Assembly: GCA_023388965.1 (NCBI GenBank)
Contig: JAEWFF010000045.1
Coordinates: 1 to 5,952, forward strand
Direction: 5' to 3'
DNA length: 5,952 nucleotides
From: Pseudomonadota bacterium
Lineage (GTDB): Bacteria > Pseudomonadota > Alphaproteobacteria > Rhizobiales > Methylopilaceae
Shown here: piece by piece, positions 1-4,092 of the stretch
Layout of the letters: each line of letters begins with the position of its first letter
How positions within the stretch are numbered: the first letter of the stretch is position 1
Translations under genes and position numbers: made by a program
Notes under the pieces: model-generated
Database searches by the model: none
What the model was told of the DNA's origin: nothing
The model's input: only the letters and a program-made list of their open reading frames with translations

Positions 1-277
1 CACGGTACAATTCGTCAAATACCCAGGAATCAGACTGACGCGGGAATGAGCAGATGATTTTACGCACTGCACCAGCTTTGAGTAATTTAGCCAGACCGTA
101 GTCGCCATTACCGGCATTGTTATTGACAATCACCAGATCTTTCACACCAAGTTTGATCAAACCATCAATCAGCTCAGCAGGCTGACCTGCAGTACCAAAA
201 CCACCGATCATGATGGTAGATCCGTCTTTGATTTGTGAAAGTGCTTCGACCAGTGAGGCAGAACTTTTATCGATCAT
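1..277 (-). CDS. pcaI: 3-oxoadipate CoA-transferase subunit A (PcaI), N-terminal part, cut by window edge
   Basis: The minus strand encodes 92 codons from an ATG at 277-275 and runs off the left edge. The protein begins MIDKSSASLVEALSQIKDGS. It carries the family I CoA-transferase alpha-subunit glycine motif GGFGTAGQPAELID at residues 25-38 and the NNNAGNGDYGLAKLL stretch at residues 52-66. PcaI pairs with PcaJ in the cytoplasm to move CoA from succinyl-CoA to 3-oxoadipate, the penultimate step of the protocatechuate branch of the beta-ketoadipate pathway. A GGAG ribosome binding site (288-285) lies 7 nt before the start. The gene is divergent from pcaU, and it would be the first gene of the pca operon as in ADP1. 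Acinetobacter also has a nearly identical catechol-branch paralogue (CatI). The neighbouring pcaU and its operator are what favour PcaI. The C-terminal half and pcaJ are outside the window. Confidence 0.93.
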   Translation of the reverse strand, partial: MIDKSSASLVEALSQIKDGSTIMIGGFGTAGQPAELIDGLIKLGVKDLVIVNNNAGNGDYGLAKLLKAGAVRKIICSFPRQSDSWVFDELYR

Positions 278-317
278 CAAATAACTCCATGTATTGCCAC
301 TCAGTACAAAAATTTTG

Positions 318-332
318 AGAACCTAAGGTTCT
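318..332 (-). terminator. Hairpin with T-run in the pcaI leader, possible attenuator
   Basis: AGAACCTAAGGTTCT is a perfect 15-bp palindrome that can fold as a 6-bp stem with a 3-nt loop. Read toward pcaI it is followed by CAAAATTTTTG, so a T5 run begins 5 nt after the stem. This resembles a weak intrinsic terminator 41 nt upstream of the pcaI start. It could equally be a protein-binding palindrome, and I have no independent evidence for attenuation of pcaI. Confidence 0.3.
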
Positions 333-440
333 GGTTTGAACACATTCTGGACGGAGAACAAATTCCAACCAAAATCCTTAGGATTCTGTGTGATCTATTC
401 TTGATAAATTCCAAGCTTTCGACTACGGTTTAAAAATAGT

Positions 441-480
441 TTTGTACGGTTTACATAATCATTGCACGATGATCGAACAA
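441..480. promoter_or_regulatory. PcaU-type operator: palindrome plus direct-repeat half-site
   Basis: The imperfect palindrome TTGCACGATGATCGAACAA (462-480) has the perfect core CGATGATCG. Its left half, ATTGCACGAT (461-470), is matched at 7 of 10 positions by TTTGTACGGT (441-450), exactly 20 bp further toward pcaI. The PcaU site described in A. baylyi is three 10-bp repeats, two forming a palindrome and the third a direct repeat 10 bp away on the pcaI side. This region reproduces that arrangement, so binding by the adjacent PcaU, activating pcaI and repressing pcaU, is a strong inference. Confidence 0.82.
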
Positions 481-490
481 AAATTTTATT
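462..490 (+). promoter_or_regulatory. Candidate pcaU promoter overlapping the operator
   Basis: A possible -35 TTGCAC (462-467) lies 17 bp from a possible -10 TTTATT (485-490). The -35 hexamer is the left arm of the operator palindrome, so PcaU binding would block the promoter and give autorepression, as reported for ADP1 PcaU. The pobR side of the second divergent region has the same geometry. Both hexamers are only moderate matches. Confidence 0.4.
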
Positions 491-561
491 AATTCTCAGA
501 ATTGAATAAAGCAACTGTAAAAATAGTGAGTGAATTAATATATGAAGATTAAGGAATTGAC

Positions 562-1386
562 ATGACAATCAATAACGGTGCCCGCGATCAGCTGATCCAG
601 AATCCTGAAAATAAAAAAATAATTCGTCATGAAGATTTTATTGCTGGAGTAAGTAAGGGGCTGGCGATTCTGGATTGCTTTGCCAATGATCGATATCGTT
701 TAAACGTTAGTATGGCAGCTGAAAAGACAGGACTTACACGAGCTGCTGCACGTCGTCATTTATTGACACTGGAATATCTTGGTTATTTAGATTTTGATGG
801 ACATTTTTATTCTTTGAGTCCCAAAGTACTTAAATTTTCAGGGGCTTATCTGAGTGGAGCACAGTTACCCAAGATTGCTCAACCACTTCTTAATTTACTG
901 ACCCAGCAAACTTCATTAATTTACTCTGTGATGGTCTTGGATGGTTTTGAGGCGATTACCATCGCGCGTAGTGCCGCCCATCAACAAACTGATCGAGTCA
1001 ATCCTTATGGCTTACATCTCGGTAATCGGTTACCCGCGCATGCTACTTCAGCAGGAAAAGTTTTATTGAGTTATTTAGGTCCTGAGTCACAGCAAGAATG
1101 GCTTGAGCAATATCCTTTAAAATCACTGACCAAATACACCTATACAGATAATCAGGCATTTTTAGCTCTATTACAGCAAATTCGTGCTGATGAATTTTGC
1201 TATTCAGCAGAAGAGCATGAACTTGGTGTTCATGCGCTCGCAGTTCCAATTTATAATCACCGTGCCGATGTGGTTGCTGCTTTAAATATCGTATCTCCTA
1301 CTGGACGTACCAGTAAAGAATATTTACAACAGCATATTTTGCCTTTACTGCAACAAACATCGCGTGAATTCCGTCAATTTGTTTAA
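562..1386 (+). CDS. pcaU: IclR-family transcriptional regulator PcaU (protocatechuate-responsive)
   Basis: This 274-aa protein has the usual IclR length and layout. An N-terminal winged helix-turn-helix has its recognition region around residues 52-70 (AAEKTGLTRAAARRHLL). The C-terminal effector domain holds LHLGNRLPAHATSAGKVLLS (151-170) and the acidic EEHELGVHALAVPI segment (217-230). PcaU binds protocatechuate, activates the divergent pca operon and represses its own gene in ADP1. The assignment rests on the PobR/PcaU-type sequence, the position divergent from pcaI, and the three-half-site operator between them. The ATG at 562 is preceded by AGGA (552-555) with a 6-nt spacer. The gene is convergent with pobA. 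It is clearly a paralogue of pobR in this window (shared GLTR/GLSR, HLGNRLPA and EEHELG blocks), so the specific ligand is inferred from context rather than from residues. Confidence 0.9.
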   Translation: MTINNGARDQLIQNPENKKIIRHEDFIAGVSKGLAILDCFANDRYRLNVSMAAEKTGLTRAAARRHLLTLEYLGYLDFDGHFYSLSPKVLKFSGAYLSGAQLPKIAQPLLNLLTQQTSLIYSVMVLDGFEAITIARSAAHQQTDRVNPYGLHLGNRLPAHATSAGKVLLSYLGPESQQEWLEQYPLKSLTKYTYTDNQAFLALLQQIRADEFCYSAEEHELGVHALAVPIYNHRADVVAALNIVSPTGRTSKEYLQQHILPLLQQTSREFRQFV

Positions 1387-1521
1387 GTAATTTTCTACGT
1401 ATAATGCGCATGTTTTTAATAAGAATTCATGCTCGAAAATAAAAAACACATCGGATTCAAATGAACTCAATGTGTTCCAAACAACCTTGGGTTTAAATGA
1501 AGATATTTTTAAAAACAGCGC
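1387..1521. other. pcaU/pobA convergent intergenic region
   Basis: These 135 bp separate the two convergent stop codons and hold the pobA terminator. On the plus strand I see only weak structure: GCATG / CATGC arms at 1408-1412 and 1428-1432 with no following T-run, and an AACC / GGTT pair near 1483-1493. No clear intrinsic terminator for pcaU is visible. Confidence 0.6.
1437..1476 (-). terminator. Intrinsic terminator of pobA
   Basis: Read on the minus strand downstream of pobA, AACACAT (1476-1470) pairs perfectly with ATGTGTT (1451-1445). The 18-nt loop can itself form a small TTCA/TGAA pairing. The second arm runs straight into a T-rich tail, TTTT-A-TTTT (1444-1436). The stem lies about 45 bp past the pobA stop codon. 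On the plus strand the hairpin is followed by CCAAAC with no T-run, so it should act in the pobA direction only. Confidence 0.7.
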
Positions 1522-2715
1522 TTAGCTCGCTTTTTGTAGCGGTAGACCAACATAATTTTCAGCAAGTGTCGTCTGACCTGCTTCTGAACTTAAAATATAA
1601 CTCAATTCCGCTTGTTTGATTTTATGTTCAAATTCAGTTTCTGTTTCAAAACGATGAAGTAAATGTGTCATCCACCAAGAAAAACGTTCTGCTTTCCACA
1701 CCCGTTTTAAACAGTTTTCTGAATAGCTATCAATGCCCGCTTCTGACCCATTGTCATAGTATTCAATCAAGGCTTTAGACAAGAATGCGATATCTGATGC
1801 TGCAAGATTCAGACCTTTGGCACCTGTTGGCGGAACAATATGCGCTGCATCCCCTGCTAAGAATAATTTGCCGAAACGCATTGGCTCTGTTACAAAGCTA
1901 CGTAATGGTGCAATACTCTTTTCAATTGAAGGACCTGTAATTAACTTTTCACGGCTTTCAGGATCAAGACGGTTTTTCAACTCTTCCCAGAATTGGTCAT
2001 CTGACCAGTTTTCAACTTTGTCTGTTAATGGGACCTGTAAATAGTAGCGGCTACGTGTATTTGAACGCATACTGCATAATGCAAAACCACGTTCAGATTG
2101 TACATAAATCAACTCATCTGCTACTGGTGGTACATCTGCAAGTACACCCAACCAGCCAAATGGGTACACTTTTTCAAAGGTCTTGATTTTATCTTCAGGA
2201 ACACTTGCACGGCATACACCATGGTAGCCATCACAACCTGCGATAAAATCACATTGAACCGTGACCTGACGGCCTTCATCTTCAAATTTCACCGAAGGCT
2301 GCTCACCATAAAATTCATGAACTTGTACATTACTTGCTTCGTAGAAAGACATTAATTGCGCTTCAATACGTGCTTGCATCAGGTCTTTGGTTACTTCAGT
2401 TTGACCATAAACAGTGACCTGCTTACCTCCGGTGAGTTGGGTTAGATCCACACGGTGTTTCTCACCATTGGTTAGAATTTCAATACCGTTATGTGGTAAG
2501 CCCTTTTCTCTGAGTTGAGCATCTACACCGGCTTCAGCTAAAAGGTCAACAGATACCTGCTCGAGAATACCAGCACGGATACGGCTTGCTACATACTCAG
2601 CACTACGCTGCTCAATTAAAATATGATCAATACCGGCTTTATAGAGTAATTGTCCAAGCAATAATCCTGCTGGACCTGAACCAATAATTGCGACTTTAGT
2701 ATTTAAAATTTCCAT
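1522..2715 (-). CDS. pobA: 4-hydroxybenzoate 3-monooxygenase (p-hydroxybenzoate hydroxylase)
   Basis: This 397-aa FAD-dependent class A flavoprotein hydroxylates 4-hydroxybenzoate to protocatechuate using NAD(P)H and O2. Visible motifs are the N-terminal GxGxxG dinucleotide fold (GSGPAG, 12-17), the GCDG fingerprint (160-163), and the second FAD motif LAGDAAHIVPPTGAKGLN (286-303). Active-site residues known from the Pseudomonas fluorescens enzyme fall at a constant +3 offset: Tyr204, Ser215, Arg217, Tyr225, Pro296, Asn303 and Tyr388. The ATG at 2715 is chosen because MEILNTKVAIIGSGPAG begins directly at the flavin fold, gives the family length, and has AAGGAA (2731-2726) upstream. The frame stays open back to a TTG at 2877, but that extension would cross the promoter and operator. 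The cofactor-site residues after Glu35 read Gln-Arg instead of the Arg-Gln of P. fluorescens. Confidence 0.96.
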   Translation of the reverse strand: MEILNTKVAIIGSGPAGLLLGQLLYKAGIDHILIEQRSAEYVASRIRAGILEQVSVDLLAEAGVDAQLREKGLPHNGIEILTNGEKHRVDLTQLTGGKQVTVYGQTEVTKDLMQARIEAQLMSFYEASNVQVHEFYGEQPSVKFEDEGRQVTVQCDFIAGCDGYHGVCRASVPEDKIKTFEKVYPFGWLGVLADVPPVADELIYVQSERGFALCSMRSNTRSRYYLQVPLTDKVENWSDDQFWEELKNRLDPESREKLITGPSIEKSIAPLRSFVTEPMRFGKLFLAGDAAHIVPPTGAKGLNLAASDIAFLSKALIEYYDNGSEAGIDSYSENCLKRVWKAERFSWWMTHLLHRFETETEFEHKIKQAELSYILSSEAGQTTLAENYVGLPLQKAS

Positions 2716-2763
2716 ATGCTGACAATTCCTTAATAGCCATCCTTTTTTACAAGCTAAGAAATT

Positions 2764-2793
2764 TTTATGTCTCTGCCTAGACTTTAGCCTCAA
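2764..2793 (-). promoter_or_regulatory. Candidate pobA promoter
   Basis: On the minus strand TTGAGG (2793-2788) and CATAAA (2769-2764) form a -35/-10 pair with an 18-bp spacer. The transcription start would fall near 2757, about 40 nt before the pobA ATG. The PobR palindrome centre at 2825 would then lie near -68, a sensible position for an activator. The hexamers are 4/6 matches each, so this is tentative. Confidence 0.45.
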
Positions 2794-2815
2794 TCCCAAC
2801 CGAAATAGGTGACTT

Positions 2816-2834
2816 TTGTCCGATGATCGGACAA
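2816..2834. promoter_or_regulatory. PobR operator, perfect 19-bp palindrome
   Basis: TTGTCCGATGATCGGACAA has perfect 9-bp arms around a central G (2825). It matches the pcaU/pcaI operator palindrome at 16 of 19 positions. A degenerate third half-site may lie 20 bp toward pobA, where CCGA (2800-2803) is in register with CCGA (2820-2823). That is the same direction as the direct-repeat half-site at pcaI. PobR binding with p-hydroxybenzoate to activate pobA is inferred from the ADP1 system. Confidence 0.85.
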
Positions 2835-2844
2835 GATATTTAAG
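2816..2844 (+). promoter_or_regulatory. Candidate pobR promoter overlapping the operator
   Basis: A possible -35 TTGTCC (2816-2821) is the left operator arm, and TTTAAG (2839-2844) lies 17 bp downstream as a poor -10. The placement is the same as the pcaU promoter candidate relative to its own operator and would give autorepression. It is supported mainly by that parallel. Confidence 0.3.
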
Positions 2845-2869
2845 AAAATAACTAATGAGGGATATATAA

Positions 2870-3679
2870 TTGCGCAAGGATTTAATTTTTAGTGAGAATA
2901 ATAATGAGTCTATTCAATATGATGATTACATTGCAGGTCTAGCAAAAGGTTTAAGTTTGCTAGAATGCTTCGGTATTGAACGTCAAAAGCTCAATGTTAC
3001 TCAGATTGCTGAACGTACCGGACTAAGCCGTACTGCGGCACGACGCTATGTCCGTACACTCAAATTTCTGGGTTATCTCGATACAGATGAACATTTTTAC
3101 TGGCTAACCTATAAGGTGCTACGCTTTTCCAGTGCTTATCTCAGTTCTGCATATTTACCGAAAGTTGCCCAGCCTATGCTTAATCTTTTAAGCATAAAAA
3201 CTGCTTTAAGCTATTCGGTGGCAGTGCTGGATGAGCATGAAGTCGTACCTGTCGCAAAAAGTATTGCTCCCCAAATTGATACCAGCAAACTTAGTCCGCT
3301 TGGTGTGCATCTGGGGAATCGCCTGCCTGCTTATGCCACATCAACAGGTAAAATACTGCTTTCACGTTTAAGTTTTGAAGCCCAACAGCAATGGCTAGAT
3401 AAATTTAACCTGAAAAGACTTACTCCTTACACGATTACGGATCCTCAGGTATTTTTAAAAATATTGCAGGAAGTGGGTCAGCTTGATTACTGTATTTCTA
3501 CAGAAGAACATGAGTTAGGAATCACTGCGATGGCCGTACCGATTTTAAATATGCAGGGAGATACTGTAGCTGCGCTAAACTGTATTGGCTCAAGCAATCG
3601 GATTGATACCAATTATTTAATACAAAATATCCTTCCATTGCTCAAACAAACTGCTCATGACTTGCGTGCCATACTTTGA
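2870..3679 (+). CDS. pobR: IclR-family transcriptional activator PobR (p-hydroxybenzoate-responsive), TTG start
   Basis: This 269-aa IclR-family regulator activates the divergent pobA in response to p-hydroxybenzoate in ADP1. It has the winged helix-turn-helix at about residues 45-63 (TQIAERTGLSRTAARRYVRTL). The PobR-typical DTDEHFYWLTYKVLRFSSAYL block follows at 71-91. In the effector domain are HLGNRLPAYATSTGKILLS (147-165) and STEEHELGITAMAVPI (210-225). The start is TTG at 2870. No in-frame ATG occurs before residue 103, well past the DNA-binding domain, while GAGGG (2857-2861) sits 8 nt upstream of the TTG. An in-frame ATG at 2855 is closed by TAA at 2867-2869, directly before the TTG. 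From the TTG the protein has the length expected for PobR (about 270 aa). Confidence 0.92.
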   Translation: MRKDLIFSENNNESIQYDDYIAGLAKGLSLLECFGIERQKLNVTQIAERTGLSRTAARRYVRTLKFLGYLDTDEHFYWLTYKVLRFSSAYLSSAYLPKVAQPMLNLLSIKTALSYSVAVLDEHEVVPVAKSIAPQIDTSKLSPLGVHLGNRLPAYATSTGKILLSRLSFEAQQQWLDKFNLKRLTPYTITDPQVFLKILQEVGQLDYCISTEEHELGITAMAVPILNMQGDTVAALNCIGSSNRIDTNYLIQNILPLLKQTAHDLRAIL

Positions 3680-3754
3680 TGATATTGCATGATTTCTATA
3701 CTCATTTATTTTTTATATGCTAAGTAATTGATCATACATATTGTTTTTTACAAA

Positions 3755-3779
3755 ATGAACGCCTGTATTCATACTTTTT
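3755..3779 (+). terminator. Weak candidate terminator of pobR
   Basis: ATGAA (3755-3759) can pair with TTCAT (3768-3772), and AC-TTTTT follows. The stem is only 5 bp and A/T-rich, with an 8-nt loop, so termination here would be inefficient. It is the only candidate I see in the 150 bp after pobR. Confidence 0.25.
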
Positions 3780-3823
3780 AATTCCTAGTATTTCACTCGA
3801 TTATTCAATGATTTCCTAGGCTA

Positions 3824-3835
3824 TGTGGATCCAAT
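3824..3835. promoter_or_regulatory. VanR-type operator 1 (upstream copy)
   Basis: TGTGGATCCAAT matches 10 of 12 positions of ATTGGATCCAAT, the palindrome known for the GntR-family vanillate repressor VanR of Caulobacter. Its perfect core is TGGATCCA (3826-3833). It lies 53 bp, about five helical turns, upstream of the second copy. Confidence 0.6.
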
Positions 3836-3871
3836 TAATCCATAAAAACGATTAGAACATTTATTTTATGC

Positions 3872-3899
3872 TTGAATTTGGATCCAATAATGCTACATT
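3872..3899 (+). promoter_or_regulatory. Candidate promoter of the MFS/porin genes
   Basis: TTGAAT (3872-3877) and TACATT (3894-3899) form a -35/-10 pair with a 16-bp spacer, each a 4/6 match. The spacer contains the VanR-type palindrome, so a repressor bound there would exclude RNA polymerase. The predicted start near 3906 leaves a leader of about 187 nt before the MFS gene. Confidence 0.45.
3877..3888. promoter_or_regulatory. VanR-type operator 2 (promoter-embedded copy)
   Basis: TTTGGATCCAAT matches 11 of 12 positions of ATTGGATCCAAT, with a perfect 10-bp palindrome TTGGATCCAA at 3878-3887. It shares the 10-mer TGGATCCAAT with operator 1 and lies between the -35 and -10 candidates. This is the strongest sequence clue that the downstream transporter and porin belong to a vanillate regulon. 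Confidence 0.65.
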
Positions 3900-3914
3900 T
3901 TGCATATCGCAGAT

Positions 3915-3960
3915 TTGCTGATTAAAACTTCAGCAACAAAACATGGACGGGTTTTGGTGC
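3915..3960 (+). other. Two overlapping, mutually exclusive leader hairpins
   Basis: Hairpin A pairs TTGCTG (3915-3920) with CAGCAA (3931-3936). Hairpin B pairs GCAACAAAAC (3933-3942) with GTTTTGGTGC (3951-3960), 9 of 10 positions with one A-G mismatch and an 8-nt loop. The two share bases 3933-3936 and cannot form together. Neither is followed by a T-run. Confidence 0.4.
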
Positions 3961-3989
3961 GATGAACATATTAAAAACATTACTAGGAT

Positions 3990-4072
3990 GACACCTAAGG
4001 GCTAGGTAGGGCTGATCAAATGAATCAATTATTGATATTCGTTGATAGGTTCATATCCCCGCGATAGGTGTC
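3990..4072 (+). other. Long-range stem enclosing the upstream ORF in the MFS leader
   Basis: GACACCTA (3990-3997) and TAGGTGTC (4065-4072) are a perfect 8-bp inverted repeat. GGG (3999-4001) can pair with CCC (4058-4060) inside it. A further inner hairpin can use ATCAA / TTGAT (4015-4019 with 4042-4046) and GAAT / ATTC (4022-4025 with 4037-4040). AGGGCT occurs twice (3998-4003 and 4008-4013). The element ends 20 nt before the MFS start codon and may be a folded 5' leader. Confidence 0.4.
4020..4067 (+). CDS. Candidate 15-aa upstream ORF (leader peptide) before the MFS gene
   Basis: ATG at 4020 opens MNQLLIFVDRFISPR and ends at TAG 4065-4067. AGGG (4008-4011) lies 8 nt before the start, a better-than-chance Shine-Dalgarno in an AT-rich spacer. 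The stop is 25 nt before the MFS start codon. The stop codon is also the first three bases of the right arm of the 8-bp inverted repeat. I recognise no known leader peptide. It may be translated to couple or modulate transporter expression, or be fortuitous. Confidence 0.3.
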   Translation: MNQLLIFVDRFISPR

Positions 4073-4092
4073 TAAATCCATGGAGAAAGTAA

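Larger units (their letters stand above)
278..561. promoter_or_regulatory. pcaI/pcaU divergent control region
   Basis: These 284 bp between divergent pcaI and pcaU contain no gene. From the pcaU side they hold a perfect 13-bp palindrome (491-503, AATTCT-C-AGAATT) and the PcaU-type operator (441-480). On the pcaI side are two further perfect palindromes (373-385 and 318-332) and a 9/10 direct repeat GAACACATTC / GAACAAATTC (338-347 and 356-365). I could not fix a convincing pcaI promoter by eye, which would fit a promoter that depends on an activator. Confidence 0.8.
2716..2869. promoter_or_regulatory. pobA/pobR divergent control region
   Basis: This 154-bp gap between divergent pobA and pobR carries the PobR operator (2816-2834), a candidate pobA promoter on the minus strand (2764-2793), a possible pobR promoter overlapping the operator, and the Shine-Dalgarno sequences of both genes. 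The pobA frame remains open through the region, but this part has no flavoprotein similarity and is not counted as coding. Confidence 0.82.
3680..4092. promoter_or_regulatory. 413-bp intergenic region upstream of the transport genes
   Basis: There is no full-length gene here. In order it contains a weak A/T hairpin with a T5 run after pobR, a repeated TTCCTAG (3782-3788 and 3813-3819), and two VanR-type palindromes. A promoter candidate built around the second palindrome follows, then a leader of roughly 187 nt with two alternative hairpins, a long-range stem and a 15-codon ORF. I see no transposon ends or tRNA. Confidence 0.7.

Noticed and set aside
1043..1249. 68-codon minus-strand frame inside pcaU
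   Set aside because: It lies antisense to a well-conserved regulator with no recognisable protein features.
1401..1432. Possible pcaU terminator using GCATG/CATGC arms
   Set aside because: It has a 15-nt loop, a 5-bp stem and no T-run after the second arm; the T-run lies inside the loop.
1817..2355. Two plus-strand frames (1817-2044 and 2098-2355) inside pobA
   Set aside because: Both are antisense to conserved pobA coding sequence, including FAD-binding and active-site codons, and encode nothing recognisable.
2716..2877. 54-residue N-terminal extension of pobA, open back to TTG 2877
   Set aside because: It covers the PobR operator and the candidate pobA promoter, overlaps the pobR start, and has no flavoprotein similarity. 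The ATG at 2715 gives the family length and a Shine-Dalgarno.
3792..3810. Possible extra PcaU/PobR half-site (CACTCGAT followed by ATTCAATGA)
   Set aside because: Only the CGAT piece matches, symmetry is lost beyond the outer TCA/TGA, and AT-rich DNA gives such matches by chance.
3990..4072. tRNA-like element: 83 nt with 8-bp closing arms and GGTTCATATCC resembling a T-arm
   Set aside because: The T-stem does not pair beyond two bases, it is not adjacent to the acceptor-like arm, position 8 and the D-arm do not fit, and no anticodon stem is in register.
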